64,000 bases of DNA. Origin: Verrucomicrobiaceae bacterium (lineage in GTDB: Bacteria > Verrucomicrobiota > Verrucomicrobiia > Verrucomicrobiales > Verrucomicrobiaceae). The stretch is taken from contig JAIBCL010000002.1 of the NCBI GenBank assembly GCA_019694165.1, positions 409,914 to 473,913 on the forward strand, in the 5' to 3' direction. A program made the translations under genes and the position numbers. Below are positions 57,426-64,000 of the stretch, in pieces. Each line of letters starts with the position of its first letter. Position 1 is the stretch's first letter. Under the pieces are notes generated by a model that ran no database searches, was not told where the DNA came from, and worked only from the letters and a program-made list of their open reading frames with translations.

Positions 57426-58034
57426 TCAGATCAAGTTGGCCGTCAGGGCGTCGCGGCTGGCTTTCAGGTTCTTGGAGCAAAGCGCATCGACGATCCGCAA
57501 ATGCTCGCGATGAATCTCCATGTGATTTGGCACTCGCGAGTAGGCCATCAGGATGCGCACTGCGACGTGCAGCCAGACTTTCTCGACCTCCGGCGCTGCC
57601 CCGCTCCGGACGATGTAGCGATGGAGAGCTATGTCGCTGCCGACGATGTCCGACATGTTGCCCTTGCGGCACGCACGCTCCATCGTTTCGAGAATGTCGC
57701 GCAATGCGGTTTCATCCTCTGCGGTAAACTTCTTCAGGAAGACCGGCAACGCATGCAGCTCGATCTGCTTGCGAAGGGACATCAGCAATGCACGCGTATC
57801 CGCGTCAGGCGGCGGACAAACACGAACGCCAGCATTAGGCCGGTAAACCAAAGCGCCTTCCTGGGTCAGTTGGAGAAGCACATCCCGCACCGGCCCCCGG
57901 CTGGTGCCAAAGCGTGCCGCCAGTTCCTCTTCCCGCAATGGGGTGTCCGCCCCGTGCTGGTGCGACAGGATTTCGTTCCGAAGCTGATCGGCGATCTGGT
58001 CTCGGAGTGTTTTCAATGAAGGTGCTGGTCTCAT
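57426..58034 (-). CDS. GntR-family transcriptional regulator, FCD (FadR/VanR) subgroup
   Basis: The 202-residue protein has an N-terminal winged helix-turn-helix (LRDQIADQLRNEILSHQHG, LREEELAARFGTSRGPVRDV) and a C-terminal all-helical FCD ligand-binding domain (ALLMSLRKQIELHALPVFL, DIALHRYIVRSG, HREHLRIVDAL) with the expected metal/ligand His residues. FCD regulators respond to carboxylated or sugar-acid ligands. It is the first gene of the sulfatase operon and only 2 bases separate it from the next ATG. The MRPAPSL start is preferred because the alternative upstream ATG falls inside a 32-bp palindrome that looks like its own operator. It may also control the divergent YHYH operon. Confidence 0.92.
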   Translation of the reverse strand: MRPAPSLKTLRDQIADQLRNEILSHQHGADTPLREEELAARFGTSRGPVRDVLLQLTQEGALVYRPNAGVRVCPPPDADTRALLMSLRKQIELHALPVFLKKFTAEDETALRDILETMERACRKGNMSDIVGSDIALHRYIVRSGAAPEVEKVWLHVAVRILMAYSRVPNHMEIHREHLRIVDALCSKNLKASRDALTANLI

Positions 58035-58068
58035 GCTGACTTGTGGAGGGCTGGGCTGATTGTGTCGC

Positions 58069-58100
58069 CCCATTGTCGATTGTCAACAATCGACAATGGG
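58069..58100. promoter_or_regulatory. 32-bp palindrome, GntR operator candidate
   Basis: Two 15-bp arms (58069-58083 and 58086-58100) are perfect inverted repeats around a 2-bp centre. The core ATTGTCAACAAT fits the TTGT-N2-ACAA type of site known for FCD-group GntR regulators. It lies 34 bp upstream of the regulator's chosen start, between divergent operons, and suggests autoregulation. Confidence 0.65.
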
Positions 58101-58147
58101 AGGTTCTTTCGACCACCTTTGAATTGTTGGTGTGAGACCACATGCCG

Positions 58148-58168
58148 CCTTTACACAATCCCGACAAA
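58148..58168 (+). promoter_or_regulatory. 21-bp conserved upstream element, copy 2
   Basis: Identical in all 21 bases to copy 1 (CTTTACACAATCCCGACAAA plus a leading C). It also ends exactly 55 bp before the ATG of a YHYH gene. The flanking sequence differs. The constant spacing points to a promoter or regulator site rather than chance. Confidence 0.6.
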
Positions 58169-58223
58169 TATCCCGATATTCGCTGAAGCCGTTTTGACGG
58201 GCCGGGAGTTAGTAGGTGGTGCT

Positions 58224-60914
58224 ATGAAAACGCTCCCTGTCCTCCTGCTGTTCGCGACGAGCCTCGCCGCGCATGATTTGGCCACCACTGATCGGGAGGC
58301 GCTGCGGGCGCACATTCTCGAGGAATGGAAACGTGAACGTGGCATGACCGAAGTGGCCTCTACGGCCTCGGCCGTCCAACTCGCGGCCGCAGCGGCTGCG
58401 AATGCCGCCAATGCGCCGCAGACGGCGAAGGCCTTCCTGCCTTTCACGAAGCTCGACTTGCGGGCGGATGGCGAGTTTCTCTATGTGGGCTCGAACGGCC
58501 TGCCGGATCACAACATGATGGTCGGCATCACCGCGTGGCAGCAGCAGGTGCCGCTGCCGCAGCCGTATTTCGATGACAACGCGTGGCGCATCCCGCTGAA
58601 GCCGGTCGTGGCGAAGGAACCGGCGATGATCAAGGGCCGCTTCCTGCGCGGCGCGATCGCTTTGGCCGTGAATGGCATCCCGATCTTCAACCCGCAGAAC
58701 AATCGCGGCGAGGTGAGTTATGAAATCGGCGAGCTGGACGAGTGGGGCGGCCATTGCGGACGCGCGGATGATTATCACTACCACATCGCGCCGCTGCATC
58801 TGCAAGCGCAGGTCGGCAAAGGCATGCCGGTGGCGTATGCGCTCGATGGTTATCCCGCTTACGGCCTCACGGAGCCGGATGGCTCGCCGGTGGCGAATCT
58901 CGACGAATGCCACGGCCACGAAGACGCGAAGATCGGCTACCATTATCATGCGTCGAACCAGTATCCGTATGTCTTCGGCGGCTTCCACGGCGAGGTCGTG
59001 GAGCGCGAGGAGCAGGTCGATCCGCAACCGCGTGCGCAAGGCGTTCGCGAGGCCCTCACCGCGCTTCGTGGAGCAAAGATCACCGCTTTCGAAAGCACAG
59101 GCAAGGAGAGCTACAAACTTAGCTACGAGGTGAATGGCGACAAGCGCAGCGTCAGCTACTCGATCAAGGCTGATGGCACCTATCCCTTCCACTTTGACAA
59201 TGGTCGCGAAGGTCAGGCGGATGAAGTTTACACCGCACGTCGTCAAGGTGGCGGCGGCGGTGGTCGTTCGCCCGGCGGTGGTGGCCCCGAAGGCATGAAG
59301 GGCAAAGGAAAAGGCAAAGGCCAGGGCAAAGGTGGGCGCGAGGGCGTAACCGGGGCATTCCTGCCCCGTGAAGATCGCCCTGAGGGGCCAGGAATGGCCC
59401 CGATACAGGGCATCCTCGACGTGAATGGCGACGGCGTCGTCACCGCGCAGGAGTTCGCCGACAACGCGAAGTCGAACGCCTCAAAGAAAGGCATCGCCAT
59501 CCCCGATGCGATGGCAAAGGCGAAAGAGCAGTTCACCGCGCTCGATGACAATCGCGATGGCAGGCTAGATACGCCCGAGATGGATGAACTCGCGGGCAAC
59601 GCACCCGCCACCGGCGCTCCGCAGCCACGCGGTGAGGAACCTCCCGCACGCGAAGAGATGAAGAAAGGCGGCGGCGGTGAACGCGGAGGCAAGGGACAGG
59701 CCTTCGTCGCGCTTCCCGATCAACCGCGCAGCAGCGATGGCAAGTTCATGCTCAACAGCTCCGTCGTCGAAGACCTGCAAGCCTTGCCCACCGAGTTCAC
59801 CGGCGATGGCGACGGCATCAGCCCGCCCTTGCAGTGGAATGACGCACCCACAGGCACGAAAAGCTACGCTTTGATCATGGACCACGTCACGCCCGATGGA
59901 GATCGGAAGTGGTATTGGACCGTTTACGACATCCCAGGCAACGCATCGAGCCTGCCGAAAAACGTCACCGACATCGGCAAGCTCGGCACCGGCTTCAAAG
60001 GCGAGATCGGCTACGAGCCGCCCATGTCGAAAGGCCCCGGCGCGAAGACCTATGTCATCACGCTTTATGCCTTGTCCGAGCCGCTGAACGTCGCTGGCAA
60101 GCCCGGCCGCGAAGAACTCATCACCGCGATGAATGGCAAAGTGCTCGCGAACTCCTCGCTGCGTATCGTTCACAGCAGCGGTGGTGCTGTCGCACAGGTT
60201 CGACCGGTCGGACAAATCGGACCCCAAACGGCCAAAGCACCACAAACGCCACCTGCTGCCGCAGAACCCAAAAAAGGCGGCGGCAAAGGAAAAGGCAAAG
60301 GAGGACCTCCCGGCCTCGTGAAGCCCAGCATCGCCGACACGATCAAACTCAACGTCTATGCCGACAACTGGTTCATGCTCTACGTCAACGGCCGTCTCGT
60401 CGCCGTGGACAGCATCCAGTTCACGCCGCACAACGTCGTCAGCGTCGATTTCCTCCCCGAGTATCCGATGACCATCGCCGTGCTCGCCAAAGACAACGCC
60501 GACCCGAAAACCGGCATGGAATACGGCACCAGCATCGGCGACGCCGGCCTCTGCATCAAATTCGCCGACGGCACCGTCACCAACGCGACCTGGAAGGCCA
60601 AAAACTTCTTTCACGGCCCCGTGAACAGCGACACCGCCAACCCCAAAGTCATTCAAGAGCCACTCCCCGCCAACTGGTGGGCCATCGACTTCGATGACAG
60701 CACCTGGAAGAACGCCAAAGAATACACCGTCGAAGAAGTCGATCCCAAGCAGCCCTACTTCGAGAACGACTTCGAAGGCGCCAAGTTCATCTGGACCGAC
60801 GACATCGCCCTCGACAACACCGTCATCTTCCGCACCAAAGTCGAAAAGCCCGGCTGGACTCCACGCTGGAACACGAAGCCGGATCTCGATGTGACCGGTG
60901 TGCCTGCGAGGTAG
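58224..60914 (+). CDS. Secreted YHYH - EF-hand - PEBP protein
   Basis: The 896-residue product has a signal peptide (MKTLPVLLLFATSLAA) and LRAHILEEW, homologous to the start of the giant fusion. A YHYH domain follows (YHYH at 184-187 and 239-242; MVGITAWQQQVPLPQPYF, GRFLRGAIALAVNGIPIFN). Next are a Gly/Lys-rich linker, an EF-hand pair (DVNGDGVVTAQEF, DDNRDGRLDTPEM) and a PEBP/YbhB-type domain (ISPPLQWNDAPTGTKSYALI, WYWTVYDIPGNA). After a second Gly/Lys linker, the C-terminal domain resembles a carbohydrate-binding jelly roll (NWFMLYVNGRLVAVDS, WAIDFDDSTWKNA). YHYH domains have no established activity. It is the first of three same-strand genes. The MKTLP start gives the signal peptide; a longer frame start has none. 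A palindromic repeat lies within the linker coding region. Confidence 0.92.
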   Translation: MKTLPVLLLFATSLAAHDLATTDREALRAHILEEWKRERGMTEVASTASAVQLAAAAAANAANAPQTAKAFLPFTKLDLRADGEFLYVGSNGLPDHNMMVGITAWQQQVPLPQPYFDDNAWRIPLKPVVAKEPAMIKGRFLRGAIALAVNGIPIFNPQNNRGEVSYEIGELDEWGGHCGRADDYHYHIAPLHLQAQVGKGMPVAYALDGYPAYGLTEPDGSPVANLDECHGHEDAKIGYHYHASNQYPYVFGGFHGEVVEREEQVDPQPRAQGVREALTALRGAKITAFESTGKESYKLSYEVNGDKRSVSYSIKADGTYPFHFDNGREGQADEVYTARRQGGGGGGRSPGGGGPEGMKGKGKGKGQGKGGREGVTGAFLPREDRPEGPGMAPIQGILDVNGDGVVTAQEFADNAKSNASKKGIAIPDAMAKAKEQFTALDDNRDGRLDTPEMDELAGNAPATGAPQPRGEEPPAREEMKKGGGGERGGKGQAFVALPDQPRSSDGKFMLNSSVVEDLQALPTEFTGDGDGISPPLQWNDAPTGTKSYALIMDHVTPDGDRKWYWTVYDIPGNASSLPKNVTDIGKLGTGFKGEIGYEPPMSKGPGAKTYVITLYALSEPLNVAGKPGREELITAMNGKVLANSSLRIVHSSGGAVAQVRPVGQIGPQTAKAPQTPPAAAEPKKGGGKGKGKGGPPGLVKPSIADTIKLNVYADNWFMLYVNGRLVAVDSIQFTPHNVVSVDFLPEYPMTIAVLAKDNADPKTGMEYGTSIGDAGLCIKFADGTVTNATWKAKNFFHGPVNSDTANPKVIQEPLPANWWAIDFDDSTWKNAKEYTVEEVDPKQPYFENDFEGAKFIWTDDIALDNTVIFRTKVEKPGWTPRWNTKPDLDVTGVPAR
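59348..59402. repeat. Palindromic repeat inside the YHYH gene
   Basis: Two small palindromes, GGGGCATTCCTGCCCC and GGGGCCAGGAATGGCCCC, are also near-inverted copies of each other, so the whole could fold as one long or two short hairpins. The left part AACCGGGGCATTCCTGCCCC is identical to one inside the metallophosphoesterase gene. It is translated in frame between the Gly/Lys linker and the EF-hands. Confidence 0.75.
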
Positions 60915-60916
60915 CC

Positions 60917-60987
60917 GTAGCATAGGCTTTCTAGCCTGTGCTCTGAACCCGTTCCGCTAAAACCACAGGCTAGAAAGCCTATGCTAC
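60917..60987. repeat. Perfect 24-bp inverted repeat between YHYH and sulfatase genes
   Basis: The arms at 60917-60940 (starting GTAGCATAGGCTTTCTAGCC) and 60964-60987 are perfect inverted copies with a 23-base loop. The repeat starts 3 bases after the YHYH stop and fills most of the gap before the sulfatase. There is no T-run, so it is more like a REP/MITE-type element or an mRNA-stabilising hairpin than a classical terminator. Confidence 0.85.
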
Positions 60988-61011
60988 AACTGCCCACGTC
61001 ATCCTTCGACC

Positions 61012-62397
61012 ATGAAACTTCTCCCCTTCCTCTGCTGTCTCCTGTTGGCCAAAGCATCGCTCGCTGCGACTGATCAACCCAACATCCTTTTCATGCTCTC
61101 CGATGATCAGGCCTGGAGCGGGCTTTCCTGCCAGATGCACCCGGACATGCCGGACTCGAAAAGCAGCGTCGTGCAGACGCCGAACATCGCGCGGCTCGCC
61201 GAGCAGGGCATGAGATTTAGCGCAGCTTATGCACCTGCACCGGTGTGCTCGCCGACACGCATCAGTTTGCAAACAGGGCGAAACCCAGCGGCGCTCGGAT
61301 GGACAAAGGCCGCTCCAGCTGAGCAGGGCCATCGCTTGATCGAAGGCGAGAATCGCAAAAGCATCCGCGATGACGAGATCACCATTGGGCAGATGCTGAA
61401 GTCGGCGGGTTACGCGACTGCCCACTACGGCAAATGGCATCTCGCAGGCGGTGGACCCGCCGCTCATGGCTATGACGAAAGCGATGGCGACACGGGCAAT
61501 CAAGACGCCGCACCGCATCTACCGCCGAACCCGGTGGACATCTTCGGCATGGGCTCGCGTGCGTTGGACTTCATGAAGCGGAGCCAGGCTGCCGGGAAAC
61601 CGTTCTTCATTCAAATGAGCTACAACGCGCTTCATTATCCCGAGAACGCCACACCCGCGCTGCTGGAGAAATATCGGAAGCTCGCCTCCGGCAGAGATGA
61701 CAAAGAAGTCGGTCGCGCGGCCATCGCGGAAGACCTCGACCGCGGTGTGGGCGAGTTACTGGCGAAACTGGATGCCATGGGCCTCTCGAAGAACACCATC
61801 GTCATCTACATGTCCGACAACGGCGGCTCGAATCGCCGCACGCTGAATGGCGGCAAGGGCGATGTGTGGGAGGGCGGCATCCGCGTGCCGCTGATCATCC
61901 GCGGACCCGGCATCGCGCCGAACTCGTGGTGCCATCAGCGGGTCGTCGGCTACGACTTCTTCCCGACTTTCTGCCGTTGGGCCGGCGTGAAGGCACCGCT
62001 GCCAAAACAACTCGAAGGCGGCGACACCACACATCTGCTCAGCGGCTCTTCCGAACCCGTGAAACGCCCACGCGAGCCGCTCGTGTTTCATTTCCCGCAT
62101 TACCAAGGCGACTCCCCGCACTCGGCGATCCTCAGCGGAAACATGAAGCTCATCCACTTCTACGAAACCGGTGAAAACAGGCTCTTCGACCTCAAGGCCG
62201 ACATCGGCGAGACCAACAACCTCGCCGCGGCCAAGCCAGAAATCACCTCAACACTCGCCAAGCAGCTCGCAGACTATTTGACGGAGGTCAGAGCTGAAAT
62301 GCCGAAGCCCAATCCGAACTTCGATCCCACCAAAGAGCCTGCGATGAAAGGCGGTGGCAAGGGGGGTAAAGGTGGGAAGAAAGGAGGCAAAAAGTAG
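61012..62397 (+). CDS. Secreted sulfatase, type I, in the YHYH operon
   Basis: The 461-residue enzyme has a signal peptide (MKLLPFLCCLLLAKASLAA), PNILFMLSDDQAWSGLSCQM and a canonical C-S-P-T-R motif with Cys79 as predicted formylglycine. Also present are HYGKWHLAGGG, FIQMSYNALHYPENA and VIYMSDNGGSNRRTLNGGKG. The C-terminus is a Gly/Lys tail (GGGKGGKGGKKGGKK), like those of neighbouring exported proteins. It is the second of three genes that correspond, in the same order, to the YHYH, sulfatase and phosphoesterase parts of the giant fusion. Its formylglycine motif is intact whereas the fused version is altered. The substrate is unknown. Confidence 0.95.
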   Translation: MKLLPFLCCLLLAKASLAATDQPNILFMLSDDQAWSGLSCQMHPDMPDSKSSVVQTPNIARLAEQGMRFSAAYAPAPVCSPTRISLQTGRNPAALGWTKAAPAEQGHRLIEGENRKSIRDDEITIGQMLKSAGYATAHYGKWHLAGGGPAAHGYDESDGDTGNQDAAPHLPPNPVDIFGMGSRALDFMKRSQAAGKPFFIQMSYNALHYPENATPALLEKYRKLASGRDDKEVGRAAIAEDLDRGVGELLAKLDAMGLSKNTIVIYMSDNGGSNRRTLNGGKGDVWEGGIRVPLIIRGPGIAPNSWCHQRVVGYDFFPTFCRWAGVKAPLPKQLEGGDTTHLLSGSSEPVKRPREPLVFHFPHYQGDSPHSAILSGNMKLIHFYETGENRLFDLKADIGETNNLAAAKPEITSTLAKQLADYLTEVRAEMPKPNPNFDPTKEPAMKGGGKGGKGGKKGGKK

Positions 62398-62418
62398 TGC
62401 TGAGCTTTAGCTCGCACT
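62396..62418. repeat. Short hairpin at the end of the sulfatase gene
   Basis: AGTGCTGAGCT pairs with AGCTCGCACT (one bulged base), overlapping the sulfatase stop codon. A second small palindrome, GGGCTGAAGCCC (5-bp arms, 2-base loop), lies at 62465-62476 just before the next gene. Neither has a T-run. They may be remnants of intergenic palindromic repeats. Confidence 0.45.
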
Positions 62419-62487
62419 GCTTCGCCATCACAACACGCCGTCCAAGTGCCCATCCAAACCTCACGGGCTGAAGCCCATGACTACTTT

Positions 62488-63888
62488 ATGAAGCCTCTCC
62501 TGTTCTCGCTGATCACATCCTTGTTCACGTTGCTCCTTATTGCTGCGGCTCCCGATGAAAAGCAAAAGGGCGCAGGCCAGGGTGGCCAAGTCGAGCCTGC
62601 AGTGGTGCCGCCGTATTTGTTCAACGTGTGGCTTTGCCGACCGGGAGCGGAGTCGGTGACCGTCAGCGTGCTCGCGTGGGACGACATGGAGGCTTTCATC
62701 GAGTATGGCGATAGTAACCGGGGCATTCCTGCCCCGTCAGACGGGCCAGGAATGGCCCGACTACGCTCGGAGCCGTTGAAACTGAAGGCCGGTGAACCGC
62801 AAAACATCGTGCTCGGAGGTTTGAAGCCCGACACGAGCTACAACTACCGCCTCACCTATCGCCGCGCCGGTGGCGAGGCCGTGCAGGATGCGATGCGCAG
62901 CTTTCACACGCAGCGGAAGGCCGGATCGAAGTTCTCCTTCGTCATGCAGGCGGACTCGCACCTCGACAACAACACCGACGTGCGCGTTTACCAGCAAACG
63001 CTGGCGAACATGCTCGCGGACAAGCCCGACTTCATGATCGACCTCGGCGATACGACGATGGTGGACAAGTTTGGCCGCTTCTACACGCGCTCGGAGTCGC
63101 AATACAAAGCGCAGCGCTACTACATGGGCCGGATCGCGCACAGTGTGCCGATCTTCATGGTGCTGGGCAATCACGATGGCGAACGCGGCAGCGATCCGGA
63201 GATGTCTGATTGGTCCATCAAACAGCGTCACACCTACTTCCCGAACCCCACCGATGGAAACGACAAGCACAGCTACTTCGCCTTTGAGTGGGGAAACGCG
63301 CTTTTTATCGGCCTCGATCCGTTTTGGTCCACCATGCGGCGCGGAGCCTCCGGCTGGGATATGACGCTCGGTGAAACGCAGTATCGCTGGCTGACGAAGA
63401 CACTCACGAGCAGCAAAGCTGCGATGCGCTTTGTCTTCATTCATCATCTCGTCGGCGGTTTGGGCCGCGATGTGCGCGGTGGAGCCAAGCCAGCCGCCTA
63501 CATGGAATGGGGCGGCAAGAACGCCGACGGCAGCGAGGGCTTCAAACAGAAACGCCCCGGCTGGGAAATGCCGCTGCATCAGCTGTTCGTCCAAAACGGC
63601 GTGAACATCGTCTTCCACGGCCACGACCATCTTTTCGTCAAAGAAGAGCTCGATGGCATCATCTACCAGGAAGTCCCCCAGCCCGGCCATCCGAGCGGCG
63701 GCACCCGCAGCGCCGAAGAATACGGCTACACCGGCGTCATCCTCGGCAGCAGCGGTCATGTCCGAGTCACCGTGAGCGAAAACGAAGCCAAAGTGGACTA
63801 CGTTCGAAGCATCGTGCCCGGCGTAACGCGCTCCGACCTCGAAAACGGCGCGGTGGAGCACAGCTACACGGTAAAGCCACGGCACTAA
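62488..63888 (+). CDS. Secreted calcineurin-like metallophosphoesterase (purple acid phosphatase-like)
   Basis: The 466-residue product has a signal peptide (MKPLLFSLITSLFTLLLIAA), an N-terminal FN3-like domain (LKPDTSYNYRLTYRRAGG) and the metallophosphoesterase core. The core motifs are QADSHLD (D-x-H), IDLGDTTM (GD), VLGNHDGERG (GNHD), FIHHLVGG and FHGHDHLF (GHxH). These residues bind the two catalytic metals that hydrolyse phosphoesters. The whole protein aligns by eye with the C-terminal quarter of the giant fusion ([31 protein letters not shown]), so the two are paralogues. A palindromic repeat sits in the reading frame right after AFIEYG. The MKPLL start was chosen for its signal peptide; the longer frame start lacks one. 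Confidence 0.94.
   Translation: MKPLLFSLITSLFTLLLIAAAPDEKQKGAGQGGQVEPAVVPPYLFNVWLCRPGAESVTVSVLAWDDMEAFIEYGDSNRGIPAPSDGPGMARLRSEPLKLKAGEPQNIVLGGLKPDTSYNYRLTYRRAGGEAVQDAMRSFHTQRKAGSKFSFVMQADSHLDNNTDVRVYQQTLANMLADKPDFMIDLGDTTMVDKFGRFYTRSESQYKAQRYYMGRIAHSVPIFMVLGNHDGERGSDPEMSDWSIKQRHTYFPNPTDGNDKHSYFAFEWGNALFIGLDPFWSTMRRGASGWDMTLGETQYRWLTKTLTSSKAAMRFVFIHHLVGGLGRDVRGGAKPAAYMEWGGKNADGSEGFKQKRPGWEMPLHQLFVQNGVNIVFHGHDHLFVKEELDGIIYQEVPQPGHPSGGTRSAEEYGYTGVILGSSGHVRVTVSENEAKVDYVRSIVPGVTRSDLENGAVEHSYTVKPRH
62716..62759. repeat. Palindromic repeat inside the metallophosphoesterase gene
   Basis: The left part AACCGGGGCATTCCTGCCCC is identical to the one in the YHYH gene. The right palindrome GGGCCAGGAATGGCCC is a shorter form of its partner. 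It is translated in a different peptide context (NRGIPAPSDGPGMAR) and lies where the paralogous fusion protein has an unrelated sequence after EYG. Confidence 0.75.
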
Positions 63889-63934
63889 GGCTGGCTTTTG
63901 CAAAGGTCAGCAGGCTTTTTGACGTAGATGGAGC

Positions 63935-64000
63935 ATGTCATCCCACCGTTTCAATCGTCGAGCCTTCCTGCGTGGCGCAGGTGTCACCATGGCGTTACCT
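63935..64000 (+). CDS. N-terminus of a DUF1552-like exported protein, cut by the window edge
   Basis: Only the first 22 codons are visible: MSSHRFNRRAFLRGAGVTMA then LP. This Tat-type leader (RRAFLRGAG) is typical of DUF1552 proteins of Planctomycetes and Verrucomicrobia, which often neighbour DUF1549/DUF1553-type cytochrome proteins. The assignment rests on the leader alone. It begins 46 bases after the metallophosphoesterase stop on the same strand, so it may extend that operon. Confidence 0.6.
   Translation, partial: MSSHRFNRRAFLRGAGVTMALP

Noticed and set aside
57424..57672. N-terminal extension of the DUF1549/DUF1553 protein
   Set aside because: It overlaps the GntR coding region and lacks a signal peptide; the MRNRIRN start gives one and sits 2 bases after the regulator stop.
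58041..58223. In-frame upstream extension of the second YHYH gene
   Set aside because: It runs through the GntR palindrome and the 21-bp element, and a normal signal peptide begins at the later ATG.
1..64000. tRNA, rRNA, riboswitch, insertion sequence or integrase genes
   Set aside because: I looked for cloverleaf-like segments, rRNA-like stretches and transposase motifs and saw none that could be supported by reading alone.

Overview
The window looks like a chromosomal segment of a Verrucomicrobiota bacterium, probably Verrucomicrobiaceae or a relative. This is inferred from gene content: sulfatases beside DUF1549/DUF1553, DUF1501 and DUF1552-like proteins, exosortase with PEP-CTERM, YHYH-domain proteins and very long secreted repeat proteins. 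No rRNA or tRNA gene was seen. Apart from one AT-rich patch near 33.2 kb, the sequence is GC-rich and densely coding.

Layout. 1-3.1 kb (minus): a partial TPR protein and a membrane-anchored coiled-coil protein. 3.2-5.0 kb (plus): an exosortase fused to EpsI. 5.1-6.1 kb (minus): an LsrF-type aldolase-fold thiolase. 6.3-10.8 kb (plus): a secreted sulfatase, a sugar isomerase/epimerase-like protein and an SbmA/YddA-type ABC transporter. 10.9-33.1 kb (minus): a small PEP-CTERM protein downstream of a 7,134-residue secreted repeat protein. Its 32 Ig-like (He_PIG) units follow an exact 1,839-bp higher-order period. 33.4-36.9 kb (plus): a membrane-anchored unknown, a Nudix hydrolase, rplI and dnaB, with a good promoter and terminator around rplI. 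37.1-39.2 kb (minus): a CpxA/CpxR-like two-component system. 39.3-50.1 kb (plus): a 3,596-residue secreted protein joining a YHYH domain, two DUF1566 domains, a sulfatase, Ig/FN3 modules and a metallophosphoesterase. 50.2-58.0 kb (minus): a compact GntR-led operon of DUF1549/DUF1553 cytochrome-like protein, sulfatase, DUF1501 protein and sialidase-like protein. 58.2-63.9 kb (plus): YHYH/EF-hand/PEBP protein, sulfatase and metallophosphoesterase as three separate genes, then the first codons of a DUF1552-like gene at the right edge.

The main discovery candidate is a YHYH - sulfatase - metallophosphoesterase module. It occurs twice within 25 kb, once fused into one giant polypeptide and once as three consecutive genes in the same order. 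The two YHYH reading frames share a 21-bp upstream element, in each case exactly 55 bp before the ATG. The fused sulfatase has lost the proline of its formylglycine motif, while the stand-alone one is canonical. With the exosortase, the PEP-CTERM protein and the other sulfatases, the region reads as a surface and extracellular programme for sulfated and phosphorylated organic matter. The substrates are not identifiable from sequence.

Smaller-scale structure includes nested copies of a roughly 55-residue mini-repeat inside the fusion protein, palindromic repeats inside two reading frames and two intergenic gaps of the right-hand operon, and a long palindromic operator candidate upstream of the GntR gene.
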